Source of the DNA: Caprella mutica
Taxonomy: Eukaryota > Arthropoda > Malacostraca > Amphipoda > Caprellidae
Reading direction: 5' to 3'
Length of the DNA: 64,000 nt
NCBI GenBank assembly: GCA_947561585.1
Contig: CANNZV010001152.1
Span: 155,056-219,055 of the forward strand
Shown: piece by piece, positions 1-23,003 of the stretch
Position numbering within the stretch: position 1 is the first letter of the stretch
Layout: the number at the start of each line of letters is the position of its first letter
Program-made: the position numbers and the translations under genes
Notes under the pieces: model-generated
Told to the model about the DNA's origin: nothing
The model's input: only the letters and a program-made list of their open reading frames with translations
The model's database searches: none

Positions 1-2385
1 AATAGAATAATTTCATTCCTTCTATTTTTCTGTGAGCTTGAATTCCATCGGGTACAGTTTCATTTATATTTCTTACTTTGTTGTCATTAGTCTTGCTGCT
101 GTCGTAGTATTCCTCTCCTGAATGATTGAACTTAAATCATTATAATTTTAGATCTGTCAAGTGTTCCGAAGGGAAGTAGTTATTTCGTGACGAAATCACT
201 CTAAGGATGATAACTGCCCTAATTTGAATGGTGAGGAGGAAAAAAAAATTCCACCTTGCACATCTTTTTTCCTGTCGTTTAATTAACCTTTTTATAAAAA
301 AAATGTTCGATTTTGAAGAAACAAATTGATAATATTCAAAGTGATGGGGAATTGGGAATGTGGAGAAAATGCTGAGGAATGGGGAGAAAGTGATGGGGAA
401 CCGACCATTGAAACACTTGCAGATGCTAAATATTGCCAAACTAAGTGTTGATGAATGATCAAGACGTATCACTATATCAATGAAATAAAATAAATCTATT
501 TGCAATCAATGGAATTGGTTTAATTAACTTTTTTGTAAAAAAAATCGTTATTGAAAAATTCATACTAATTTTACCAGTACCTAAATTCATCTTTTGTCAA
601 TTTTATGGACGATGTTTCCATATAATTGACGTGATACAAATAAATTCTCGCTATAGGATTATCCTTATGGGGGCCAATATGTGTCAGAAAATCCAAAAAT
701 TAATAAAATAATTATTCGATACAGATGGGCAGAATACACTTTGCGAATATTACGGCGATAGCAAGCAAAGGTAATATACTACAATAAGATACACTACTCT
801 TTACAATTTCTATTTTCTCTGCCATCTGGTTTCAAAAGCGGGAATTAAAATTAAAATATTGTATGTTGTTTGCGTGAGGTCATAACAGCAACACTCTAAA
901 ATCATATTCAAGACAATTGAAGAACGTAGCATTATGAAAACTGTTTATTTATTTCCATTATAAGAGACAGTGATGAATCCATTCATGTTATTCACACTGC
1001 TTAACCTTAATTTTCTATTGATGTGTGTTGCCATGTTGACGTCACGGTCGCAAATTACTCGATTTGTGACAACAGCTCACCTACCCTTCTAGGAATACCA
1101 ATATTGATAGGTTGCGACAATTGAGTGATTTGTGACTTGATGATATAAGCAAGGGAACAAATTTAAAGAGAAAGTTAGGGGTTTAGCGGGTTAAATAACT
1201 TGGTAACTATTCTTTTTACAAATTTAACTTCTTCAATTGTTTTAAATATGATTAAGTGCCACGCACACAACGTACCTCGATTGTCTTCCCTATATTTCAA
1301 TTCTAGTTCCCGCTTTGAAACCAGCAATTGGCATGAGTAGTGTATCTTATTGTAGTATAATATCTTTGTAGCTAGTCTGTAGCGCCTACAGTGGGGATGA
1401 AAGGTGGCTAGGAACGAATCCTCCTCCCACACCCCGCAGTTAGTGTGGCAGTTGATTTGGGGAAAGTCAGCCACCCAAAGGCCATACAATAAGCAAGTCC
1501 GTATACTGCACTTATTTTTGAACGATGAGGATGTGTCGTTTGTCTAAGTAAACAATTCTTCTCGAGTGAGATGACCTGATGTCATTTAACATTAACAGTT
1601 GTTTTGGTCTCCTGAAAACATGGTTATGGTTGATTGACGCTCAATTTCTTTGTAAGTTTTTGTTGTTGTAGAGACGTGGCAGAGCTCATTCGAAAGAGGT
1701 GCTTTCTATACTATAACAGAGTTTTTACTTTTTAGATATCTGAATCAGATAATTTATAGGCTAAAAGAATTCGAAAAATGTACAAACAACAGGTTTTTTT
1801 TTAATCAATTATAACTCGAAACAAAATTCCTAATTCCAGATATCTCTTGGAACAACTCTTCTTCTTTCCAATGAATCCTGTCTCGTATTTCTAAGGGATT
1901 TTTTTCTGGAATAGAGCGTTGAAGTTACCCCTCTGAAATATTAGTTTTACATTAAAAAAAATTTAATTGACTGAGGCCACAATTTAGCATGAAATTATTT
2001 CGTGTTGTTCAACATGTACACCAAATTTCAGATCTCTTCAGATATTTAATAAAGAAAAAAGTTTCAAAACATATCAATCTTCTTTACTCGGCTTGTATGT
2101 TTCAATAATTTTAGCATGCATTGTTGGGCATCGGTTTCTAAAATTCCATTACCTACATACTTACTTTTTCATATTTTTTGTAGATATCTATTTATGCTCA
2201 TATCACGTATCTCTGAACAGATATTTTCTCATGAAAATATTACATCTTTCACACGGGAATATAATTTATTCAAATTAGGAATTTGCTTTTCAAATATGCC
2301 CAGAAATATATAGTCATGCTGAAAGCATATCATCAGTTCATCACATCTCTATTTATCTATGGCATTAATTGTATGATTTTCTGTA
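1..2385. other. Intergenic AT-rich DNA with one diverged inverted repeat
   Basis: No convincing exon is visible. The block at about 767-905 reappears in inverted, diverged form at about 1225-1375: both contain a TACTACAATAAGATACACTAC core and a GGTTTCAAAGCGGGAA-like stretch. The pair is probably a degraded foldback or two old copies of one repeat. Open frames here, such as the minus-strand one at 1175-1489, cover this repeat and lack splice context. The rest looks unique, and I see nothing in it. Confidence 0.5.
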
Positions 2386-2393
2386 TCATTAAT

Positions 2394-3370
2394 AGGGCTG
2401 GGACAATATGCTTTTTATGCCTTAAATATGCTTTTTAAGCTCTAAAATATGCTTTTTATGATAAATAGTACCTATGCCTAATATTTTCTTTTTTATTTAA
2501 TCTACATCAACCAGGGGAATGAATATAGTTAAACTTTAGTTTTTTTTATTTATATACTGTGTTTCTTATTTTCACATGTTGCAAGATTGACTATCTCTTC
2601 TCATCAGAAACCTAAAAAAAGTACAGCTAAATAATTTTTGTCAAGAGCCAAGTGTACTAGTTTTGGAAGGAAAAAAGATTCTCCTATATAAACTATAGAG
2701 GAGATCTTTAAAAAAAATTAAAATGTTAATATTTGTGAATAGAGCATGCTAAATACTAACTAATAATGCATTGTGATCTCACCGATTAATTTACGAGAAC
2801 AATCTACAATTTTTATAGTCTGATATAATCTACATAATTTCTCGATTAGCAATGTTGAATTACAAGTAAGATTTTAAATTATTTTAGAATATACAAGGTT
2901 CTAGTGATAACAGTCGTTTGTATACTATTCTTACTTTCAAGCTACAAAATTTGCATTTCATATCTCCATCAACATCTTGCAAATCTGTAAAGTCAAAGAG
3001 CAATCTTGCTCGAAGTTGGACTTTCTCAATTTTAGGCATGGTGTCAATGTGGTTTGCGAGATGTGAATGACAACTCTTCACACCATTAACTAGATGCAAC
3101 TTTATATGCTCCTATAATGTAGTAATACAAGAATTCTTCCAAAAATACACATTTGATCCATGTTTTCATTAAAATATTATCCATACTTTTATAATTGAAA
3201 ATTTCGTATAACTTTTATTTATCAACCACCTTTCTGTGGATAAAGGCATATTCTTTTCGGAAAAAGAAAATGCTTTATTTTATGAGCATAAAAAATATGC
3301 TCCAAGCCTCTAACGATAAATATGCTCAAGAATATTATTTTATGCTTTAAGCATATTGTCCCAGCCCTAT
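2394..3370. mobile_element. hAT-like non-autonomous DNA transposon (977 bp)
   Basis: The ends are inverted copies of AGGGCTGGGACAATATGC, at 2394 and ending at 3370. An identical 8-bp direct repeat TCATTAAT flanks both ends (2386-2393 and 3371-3378), as expected for a hAT target duplication. Further ATGCTTTTTATG-like motifs lie inside each end. A short minus-strand open stretch at 2884-3099 contains a CKFC pair and may be a relic of a BED-type zinc finger, but no catalytic domain is visible. The element sits downstream of ZFR. Confidence 0.75.
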
Positions 3371-3378
3371 TCATTAAT

Positions 3379-4098
3379 ATTAAAGTCTAATGCATTTTCT
3401 GCCGAAACACATAGGAATTACCTATTTTAATTACACTCCTCGATAATTTCTTTCCAGATTTGATTGAAGCTAACATTTAAAGTAAACTGTTCATAATGCA
3501 AATTCCAACAGTTCGGGGCCCAAGGGACGTTACCCCCCTTCTCTTCCATCCACCACAGACAGCTATAGGACAGAGCCCCTGGGGGCAATAACTTGAGCTC
3601 CAATTTAGAAGGTAATTGATACAAGTACTCAAGATCATTATCTAATTGACAAGTTGTAGGAATAAAATGACCTACCAAAAAACAAATACAAAAATCAGTT
3701 TAATATTGACAAAGAGAAATTCCCTTCAAAAAATAGTACTCAATTAATTTAGAAATATAGAGAGTATAGGCAAAACTTCAAAAGCGTTTATTTTCAAAAG
3801 AACTGAGAAGTGCTCCAAAACAACAGACAGCAGCTACTACTTACGGGTGAAGAATAATATGATACAAATATTAACTATATACAAAATTGAAGATGAACAA
3901 GGTTCCACTAAATCTTAAATTATTAACACATCATAAAGGTAAATTACCTTTTAAAAAGCATAGGTCAGCAAAATTGAATAACTAGACAATAGCTATACAC
4001 TAAGATGATCTACTTCTTGGATAGCAAGTAGACTGGTTGTTAGAGGTTTGTTTCAACCTAAAGTACATTGATATTCGATAGAACACACACAGTAACAT
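3379..4098. other. 3' flank and 3' UTR of ZFR
   Basis: This is the region after the ZFR stop codon on the minus strand. It contains a likely polyadenylation signal at 3787-3792. A minus-strand open stretch at 3427-3678 has no splice sites or recognisable domain and is not called as a gene. Confidence 0.5.
3787..3792 (-). terminator. Candidate polyadenylation signal AATAAA for ZFR
   Basis: Plus-strand TTTATT reads AATAAA on the minus strand, about 307 bases after the ZFR stop codon at 4099. Position and orientation fit a 3' UTR end. No transcript evidence is available here. Confidence 0.45.
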
Positions 4099-14337
<10,239 letters not shown>

Positions 14338-14845
14338 CTGAAAAAGAAGATGAATTGATAGTGAGTTTGACCCAACTAGGTAGCTACATGTAAATTTTAA
14401 TTTGTAATAGAAACTAATTAATGAGCATAATATGTTAGAATGTTACTGTATAGCTACAATATGGCTTTATATCGAGTGACTAATCATAGCATGGCTAGCT
14501 ACCTAATAAGAGTCATAGACTTGGAGATTTTTCATTGCTGAATATCTAGTATCCACCAGAGTCTATGTCTGAAATACTCAACAAGTTGATAAAGCGAGAT
14601 ATTTGTTGCTTAAAATTTTTGTCATGTAAATTTAATAGCATGCACTGTCATGTACACTGTACAGCCAATCTCGGGCATTCTAAATAGCTACTCCCAATAT
14701 TTGCAAATGCAAGGCAAGTATTACTGTAAAATATTTTTAACAATTCATTCACTTTACAAATGATCAGTAAAGTGTAAACCTATCTTTTTATATATATATT
14801 TTTTTTCTAACAGGTCTTTCATATAAATTACATCTTAATATTACC
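14338..14845. other. ZFR 5' intron or upstream DNA
   Basis: The DNA is AT-rich with TAGCTAGCTA-like runs. The missing ZFR 5' exon should lie on this side, but I found no exon with a start codon and a matching donor here. Confidence 0.4.
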
Positions 14846-15008
14846 CCAGTCCGAAAAGAATGTCTCCACAGACGGTGACAGACTCAGGATTTTTTTTTAT
14901 AGAAATTGAGATTTGGGTGCAGCACAGCAAATAACATGAAAACATAGGAATTAAATAGGACTTGGGTGCAGGATTAATCCACAAATCCTGCTATACTTTT
15001 CAGACTGG
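14846..15008. mobile_element. hAT-like MITE family G, intact 163-bp copy
   Basis: The ends are CCAGTCCGAAAAG and CTTTTCAGACTGG, flanked by near-identical 8-bp repeats ATATTACC (14838-14845) and ATATTACT (15009-15016). A second, inverted copy of its sequence is split between about 17164-17230 and 23569-23667, interrupted by the foldback element between them. Confidence 0.7.
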
Positions 15009-17230
15009 ATATTACTTGCTTATCTTATTGTATACTTTTTTTTAGCATTTGTTGGTTGAATTCTCATACATTCTCTTAAAAATAACAATGTAGCATAGGA
15101 AAAAATTAGATATTTCTCACCAATTGCAAATTGAAGGCTCTATTTTCAAATTTACAGTCACATAGTTGACAAATGGCAACAGTAATTTGGCAAGTAAAGA
15201 AAACTTTTATTACCTGGATTTCATGATAAAAAAATATTTGAGCCCTTCAATTGCAAATGGTGAGAAATATCTATTTTTCTCCTATGCTACAATGATATTT
15301 TTAAGAGAAATTATGATCAATTTGATAATTTTGGAGAGAAATTTGGTGATTTGTGGAGAGAGCTGGAGCCATGTTTCAGAGGCTGGAAAATTTTAAGCCA
15401 ATTAGACATATCTGAGTTTTGACCTTTTGAAATCTAAGTAAACTAATTGGCTTTAACTGACATTATGACAATCTGATATACTCTGTAACATGGAGCTGGA
15501 GGGACAAATGGAGAGTTTATAAGTCATACTATTTTACTTGGAATATCTGGATACTGATTGTGCATGCTCCAGTCTGTATTTCATGGTAAATTCTATTGAC
15601 ATGTCGGTAGAAATTTTCCCTATTGAAAATAATATTTTGATAAAGTCGGTGGATTTATAGCTTATTTATTCCTATTTTACCATTAATTTTCGGTGGATAA
15701 ATTGGGAAAATGTTGGTGGATCAGCCAAATTACTGGAAATTTATTGTGGATTTTTTTCAGCTTTTTGAAAAAGTCAGTGGGATTTCTTGCACCAAATACA
15801 GACTGGTTTACAGGTTTCTAAACTTATTTCACCCCTCAAAAATTGTCAGTATAGTGGCGACTTTGTCCATACTTTGAAACAAGGGTTTACAACCAGGTAA
15901 TAAAGTATGTCCAAACTTGACATTTTAATGGTTAGTTTGTTACAGTTATTTTGAGCCCTTCAATTGCAAATGGAGAGAAATATCTAATTTTCTCCTATGC
16001 TACAATGTTATAAGTTATTTTGGTTTTTGGATAGAATTCATAACTTTATCATTAAATTGAAGAAAAATTTTGTGATTTTTCTAGAGCTGGAGAAAAAAAT
16101 GGAGAGTTAATGAGTCATATTTTACTTGGGTTTCGGAGTGTAAAATCTTCACTAGGATGCCAAATTTCTCCTTTAAAATATCTTAAATAGTTAAATGTGG
16201 CGACCTGGATGATTGGATCCATTTTCTCACTAAACTGGCGACTTTCATGACACACCATGTTTCAGACCAGTCTGCAAAGCATGCACAATCAGTCTCCGGA
16301 TATTTAATTTTTGGGGGTAATTTCTCTCCAAATTCACTAAAAAAATCCAAATACTCTCCAATAATTACATGTAAACATAGGAATTAATTAGGGAATTGTC
16401 GCTGAATAATTCAGGAGACTAATTTCAAGGCCTGAATACTTGCCGGATAAACTTCATAACTTCATGCATCTTTTGCAGACTGGGTTTCAGAGGCAGCAAG
16501 CTGGAAAATTGTAAGTCAATTTTTGAGCCAAAATTTCACAAAAAATCTGAGTCAAGCCAATTTGCCCATTTTTTGAAGATTTCAAGCTAAAATTAACATG
16601 GGAACTTAGGAATTAAATCAAATTTGAAGCCAATTAGACATATCTGAATCCTGAGATTTGACCATTTCAAATCTAAGCCAATTAATAGGCTATAACTGAC
16701 ATACTCTTAAGTCCTTAAGTCTTATACTTATACATGGCCCAGTTTGTATTTGGTGCATTGAACTACTCTGACTTTATCAAAAATCTGAGAAATAGCTGTC
16801 AACATTTTTCATCAATTTGTCTAGTCCTCCAACATTTTTCCAGTTTCTCCTCCAAAAATTAATGGTAATATAGGAATTAACAGATGAAAATCTTATATCC
16901 TCTGACATTGCAGGAATTTTGTTATTAGAGAAATAGAATATCTCCCGAGATATCATTGGAATTTACCACCAAATACAATCTGGTACATGCGGCCAGACTG
17001 CAGGAACTGGTAAACTGTTCTCCAAGAAATCCTCTATTATGGCATCTGTTCTCAGTAAAATACATGTAAATATAGAAGAAAATTAAGGATTGTTCGCACA
17101 GAAAATGTTAAAAATGTCCCATATTCTGCAGACTGGGTCTGGATACATGGCAACACACTTTATAACCCATTCTGAAAAGTACAGCAGGATTTGTGGATTA
17201 ATCCTGCGCCCAAGTCATATTAAATTGAGG
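15009..17230. repeat. Patchwork of diverged interspersed repeat modules
   Basis: The modules recur across 15-25.5 kb in both orientations. Examples are CACCAAATACAGACTGG (15793 and related at 16972), CTGCAGGAACTGGTAAACTG (near 16990, inverted near 23940) and CTCCTATGCTACAATG (15279, 15995; inverted in each 227-bp MITE). The block 16985-17163 has an inverted partner at about 23668-23960. I see no gene here; a plus-strand open stretch at 15166-15396 is repeat sequence. Confidence 0.6.
15893..16129. mobile_element. Old inverted copy of the 227-bp MITE (family A)
   Basis: It begins CCAGGTAATAAAGTATGTCC and ends CATATTTTACTTGG, which are the right and left ends of family A in reverse order. The interior is recognisable but diverged. 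The flanking octamers GTTTACAA and GTTTCGGA agree only partly, as expected for an old insertion. Confidence 0.6.
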
Positions 17231-17293
17231 GGTGTGCCTAAAAAGCGTCTGGTAGTATGTAATGACGCCCTGTACAGTGTACATTATTATTTA

Positions 17294-20200
17294 GGGTAGT
17301 GAACCAATTACCGGAATTTACAAATTACCGGATGAAGAATTTAAAACAAATCAGTTCAGATATCTGTTGGTGATAGGAAGGTGTTGTTGCTTCTAAAGTG
17401 TTGTGTTCGGTGCTAATTAAAATATGTACTCACTCATTAAAATTTTGAAATAAACAATAAAATAATTCTCATCCACAAATTTGGTGATCTCACAGTAAGC
17501 ACAAGCGAAATTTTTGACTCTCAACTTTGTTTGTTTACATATTCACATGCGGCGCCATGACAGCTCAGAAATGCCAGATGTGAAAAGTGCATCATCGTAC
17601 GTATGTACAAGTGCTATTTTGTTGCTGTTATTGTCAATTTATTACGAAAAGATCATCCGGTATCTGATACTTTTAAAGGTGCATTTACTATTATCGAATA
17701 GTACAAAATTTACATCCGGCAATTGGAAATACTTGACGTAATATTCGGATATATATTATATGATTGCCGGAAGACGTTTACATATACTAAATCGAAGCGT
17801 ACATATTACTTAATTAGTTGTAGGTACTCTAAATCTAACTTATAACTGTTTAAAATGCAAGATATGTATTGACATTTGACATAATTCATTATATATTAGC
17901 TTATAGGTACGTACATTAGTACTAGCTGCTCTTGTCATAAATCATAAATATTTTTTACTTTCCTAACAGAAATCATTGCACATTTAATCATAATTATAAT
18001 CATGCCTTCTGTGAAGAAAAATAAGAAAAAAACTATGATCAAACCACATTGTTGGCAGCAATTGCTGCAATTAAAAATGGCATGACCTATAAAGAGGCAA
18101 ACGAAAACTATGGTATTCCCATATCTACTCTTAATGACAAATGTAGACGAAAGTATTCTGATGGGAAAAATCGGCCAGGTGAGTACATAATTGTATATGA
18201 ATATTCTATATCTTTTCAGACCAATCATGATTAACATGTGACATGTACTCGATCTATTACATACAAGAAATACTATTTTTTTTCAGGTCCCCGTTCAGCA
18301 TCAACTTCTAATCATGAGGAGCGTCTTTGTAATTGGATACAGGAGAGTGCAAAAATAGGGTACGGAGTGACAAAGAAAGACATTCCTCTGGTGGTTAAAT
18401 CTGTATTGGATAAATATAGAGAAGCAGTAGTTGCAGTTGGAGGTGATCCCCCTGAAATGAAGTTCGTGGACAACAAACCCAGTCTCTTCTGGGTGTACCG
18501 TTTCATTAAGCGATGGCCTGAACTGGCAGCGCGCATGCCAGAGACATTGGGTTACCAACGAACATACATCGGAGAAACTCAAATAAGAAACTGGTTTGAT
18601 TCGTTGGAAAAATACTTGTTGGAGGAGCATAAAATTGTAGCGAGAGACTTCTTTACAGAAGAGAATGCCAGCAGGGTATTTAACTTGGATGAAAGTGGAT
18701 TTCCTCTTGCAGGCACCAACGGAAAATTGCGTCTCATCACAACAAGGGGGGCAAAGAACGTTTATAAGATTGCCTCTGACACAAGAGAGCAGGTAACTGT
18801 GCTAGTTTGTTCATCTGCCGATGGTGTCCTCTCAAAACCATATGTTCTCTACCCAGGAAGAAACCCAAAATTCAATTTCGATGGGGTGAATGAGGACGAT
18901 TTTATTGTTGGAGCCTCACCCAACGGATGGATGTCTGCTGACAACTTCTTCAGCTGGCTTGTTAATCATTTTTATCCAAGCATTGTAGACAAAGTTGCCT
19001 TCCCCATCATTGTTTTTATGGACAGCCATACTAGCCATATCAATGTGGCAGTAAGTGATTACTGTAGGGAGAGGAGCATCATTCTCTATTGTTTCCCTCC
19101 AAACGCAACTCATATCCTCCAGCCTCTTGACGTTTCAGTCTACGGGCTACTGAAAAAGTTCTGGAACGGCAGTTTAGACGATTTTCCAATATAAAGGGCT
19201 TTCCATGTGAAGGACCCATTTTTTCCCTGTCTTTGAAAGTGCCTGGAAGAGAGCCGTAGAATCCCCTCAGAATATTCGTACTGGCTTCAGAAAATGTGGA
19301 TTACTGCCATTTCAGCCAAATGCTGTTGCATATGATAGACTGATTCAACCACCTAAGAACGAACCAATTTCAAAAAATGGATTGGATCAAAATGAAAAGG
19401 TTGGGATGTTAAGGATGATGCAGTTGTTTGAGGATTGTCTCACAAGTGACACTAAAGAACGGTTTGTTAGATGGCTTGAAAATGGATATGACATTTCCGA
19501 TGATACTCCTTTGGGAATGCTATGGCAATTTTATGAGAGAGGTCACAGAGTGCTTGTTAATGGTGATTCCAAAGAAGAGAAAGAGCAGAATGTAGTCACG
19601 AATGTAGTAGAAGAATTGAATACAGGAGAAAAATCTAATGTAGAACTTGGAATTCAGACTCCTGTCCGTTCATCTACACCTGTAAGATCATCTCCTGAGC
19701 GTGTATCAAATGCACTGCTAAATGTTTCTTCAGTGAGTGAAGCTGAGACTTCACTAACAACGCAAGCTGCAATTCCTAGAACATCCCTATCAAGAGATGC
19801 TTTCAACCAATCATCATCTTCTGCCAATATCTCTTCTGTCACTAATGGTCCATCTACTTCTAAATCGTTTGATAATTGGGCCCATTCTCCTTTCAAAGAC
19901 TATCTGAAGATTGCCAACACTGTTATAATCACCAGGAAAGTTCAGAAAACGAAATCCAAGATTCCTCCTGCCGTGTCAGGAAAAGCTTTGAATGATATGC
20001 TAAGGAAGCAGCAAGCAGATAAACAAAAAGCTCAAGAAGAAAAGGAAGGAAGGAAAAGGTTGAGAGAAGAAAAGAGACAGAAGGTAAATCTACAAGGTAC
20101 TAAGAAAAAGAAACGTCCAGAAGTGAGTGAAGAAGAAGATTATTTGGTTTTTGATGACGATTCTCTCAATCAGGAAGATATGGACGTGTGTCATGCGTGT

Positions 20201-21068
20201 CTGGGAAAGGAGGGGTGGAACAACAATGGTAAAGCATGGATTGGATGCTCAGATGTCAAATGCAGTCTTTGGTTCCATAAAGAATGCATATCTGACGAAG
20301 TCTGTGAGATGAATGAAGAAGAGCTGGATGATTTTCAAGTTCTACTGTAAGCGATGCGAGAGAAATAAATCTAAAAATGCAAAGAAAAAATAAATGATCA
20401 TGATGCCATTTCAAATAATTCACAATTGATTACCTACTTACATTATTAGCTATAAGGAAGTTAACTTTATTTTGTTAGAATTTATTATTTGAGTTGTGTT
20501 AAAACCGTATATAAATATAAATACTATATAGGTATTCCTACATTGGTCGTGCTGTGAAACTTAAGTTAAGGAAACTGATCAAATATTTTTTAGTTCACAT
20601 GTGATGAGAAATGATCTGTGATATATCTCCATTGTCACTGCATTTATAAGTATTTTTCTACTCTAATTAATAAAGGATTAGTATTTATTTGATTTAAGAG
20701 GCATGTTGTCGTATTGATACATTTATTCATAGTTTAAAATGAGTTTTATTGTCATTCAGTAATCTGTCAAAAATAATACGAAACTGTTCAGTATTTGTGA
20801 ATATATTACGAAAACGTCCGATTAATTCAAAAATTCCGGTAAACTTTCCGGTAATAATCCAAAAACTAACTTTTTTACAATTCTGAAATGAAATCATTAT
20901 TATTAAGTATCTAGCGGGTTTTCCAGATAGCACCGAAAATATTCGTGAAGTAAAATTCCCTCTGAACAGTTGTAAACAAGAGATCGTGTCAGGTGGTTCT
21001 TAGGTGTCGAGTTCTTGGCTTCCAAAGAGAGGCGCTATAATTTCCATCCGGTAATTGGTTCACTACCC
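17294..21068 (+). mobile_element. pogo/Tigger-like DNA transposon (3,775 bp)
   Basis: The ends are inverted copies of GGGTAGTGAACCAATTACCG and each is flanked by TA (17292-17293 and 21069-21070). The pre-insertion site survives in a neighbouring repeat unit: near 21220-21240 the sequence GATTATTTATATCATATGAT runs across without the element, showing that one TA was duplicated. It encodes one transposase gene, now broken. Subterminal CCGGTA/TACCGG motifs occur at both ends. TA duplication plus the DDE_1-type transposase places it in the Tc1/mariner superfamily, pogo/Tigger branch. Confidence 0.9.
18002..20393 (+). pseudogene. Tigger-like DDE transposase with C-terminal PHD-like finger, frameshifted
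   Basis: ATG at 18002 begins MPSVKKNKKK. A one-base slip in the A-run near 18030 is needed to enter the helix-turn-helix (AAIKNGMTYKEANENYGIPI). A GT-AG intron at 18179-18286 joins NRP to GPRSAS in phase. The catalytic core is intact: NLDESGF, FMDSHTSH and THILQPLD, with 35 residues between the second and third Asp. The frame then shifts twice, around 19184 and 19216, entering FESAWKRAV and the frame of 19382-20350. The C-terminus has a Lys/Glu-rich coiled region and a PHD-like set CHAC, GCSDVKC, WFHKEC. Its last pair, FYCKRCE, appears only after a further slip near 20330; the stop is then at 20391-20393. As read, the gene is inactive, but all slips are single-base and near homopolymers. Confidence 0.85.
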
Positions 21069-22776
21069 TATATCATATGATAAATGTTAATTTACATATT
21101 TAAAGGTTACAATTACTTATTTGATAGTAAACGCTCCCGGACGCTTTAAAATGCACAAAAGCGTCCGCAAGCGTTTAGAAGCGTCCGGTAATATTTAGTA
21201 CCACCCTGTACACTGTACATGATTATTTATATCATATGATGAATGTTAATTTACATATTTAAAGGTTACGGTTACCTATTTGATAGTAAACGCTCCCGGA
21301 CGCTTTAAAATGCACAAAAGCGTCCGGTAGTATGTAATGACGCCCTGTACTACCACTACTTCACTTTAGAGAGTTAGTTCATTATATCTGTCAAGAGATG
21401 CATAGGAAACCAAATACTATTATATTACACACTTCAAGATATATTAATAACAGTCTTAAAAAATAATTCACTTTTACTCATCTATATAAGGGGGTTATTA
21501 ATGAGACAGCCTCAAATTAAAGTTTAGTTGAAGCTGTACTTTTGCGAAAGTTGTACAATATTTATGCTCTTTTCTATAGGTTTTAAATTATGTCACAATT
21601 TTTCATGTAATTTAATATTTGAATTCATCAGGGACGTGTAATTTACCAATTTTTTTTTAAAGATTACTGTTCTGTAATAAAAAATTAATAACTTTATTAT
21701 AAAGGCTGTTCTTACAACATTATTTCATTACATGAGGTACATAATTTCTCAGGACTCTAGTTCATTATAACTGATCTATAATATACTAAAATCCAGTTCG
21801 CTATACAGAGCTAACTTTTTAGAAATATATATATATATAAACTATAATGGATATTTTATGGCAGACTAAATAAAACATATTCATTATACGTGGTAGCTTA
21901 CTAGACAGTAGACAGGGCTCTACTATATAGGATGATTCAATTATACATGAGTTAATTATATAGGAATTCTACTGTATCTCATAAATCAGGACAAAAATAC
22001 TACGCATTACTGAAACTACCTATAACTGACAAAACTTTACACAATCACCGAACACTACCCTATTACCGAACGTTATCAGTTATCAAAATCATTGGACCTT
22101 ACTTAATCACCGAACACTAACTATTTACCCAACGATAACAAAATCATTTACTTTCCCTAATGAATAAGGTTTATAAACCCAATTACCGGACAACACCAAA
22201 ATTACGCTTTTAGGCAATTGAAGGCATATAACCCATTTAACTGTTTACCTGTCGCTGTGACGGACGGTAATAAACGATACCGGACGCTTTTTAGGCAATT
22301 AACACTTATACAAACCATCAAATATGTAACCTTATCCTTTAAATATGTAAATTATTGTACACCAAATGATATAAATAATTAAATACAATGAACAGGGCGG
22401 TAATAGATACTACCGGGTGGTACCGGACGCTTTTAGATGCCTCCAAACGCTCACGGACACTTTTTAATTAGGCAATTAACAAATATACCTGATTGTCGGT
22501 CGTTAATCATTAAATGTGTATATTACTATTCACCAAATGATATAAAAAATCATGCACAGTGTACAGGGCAGTACTAGATATTACCGGAAACTTTTGTGCC
22601 TTTAAAAGCGTCCGGGAGCGTTTACTATCAAATAAGTAACCGTAACCTTTAAATATGTAGATTAACATTTATCATATGATATAAATAATCATGTACAGTG
22701 TACAGGGCGGTACTACATATTACCGGACGCTTCTAAACGCTTTCGTGCATTTTAAAGCGTCCGGGAGCGTTTACTA

Positions 22777-23003
22777 CCAAGTAAAATAGTATGTTTCCTA
22801 AACTCACCATTTGTCTCTCCAGCTCTCTCCAAAATTCAACAAATTCTCTCCAAAATGATCAAATTTTCATAAATTCTCTCCAAAATAACATTGTAGCATA
22901 GGAGAAAAATAGATAAAACTCACCATTTGCAATTGGAGGGCTATAAATAACTGTCACAAACTCGCCATTAAAATGGCGAGTTTGGACATGCTTTATTACT
23001 TGG
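22777..23003. mobile_element. hAT-like MITE family A, copy 1 (227 bp)
   Basis: The ends CCAAGTAAAATAGTATGT and ACATGCTTTATTACTTGG are imperfect inverted repeats. The 8-bp duplication GTTTACTA flanks it (22769-22776 and 23004-23011). The uninterrupted GAGCGTTTACTATCAAAT occurs in sister units of the host repeat, so the empty site is visible. The interior repeats CTCTCCAAAA and ends with a short palindrome CTCGCCATTAAAATGGCGAG. Confidence 0.9.
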
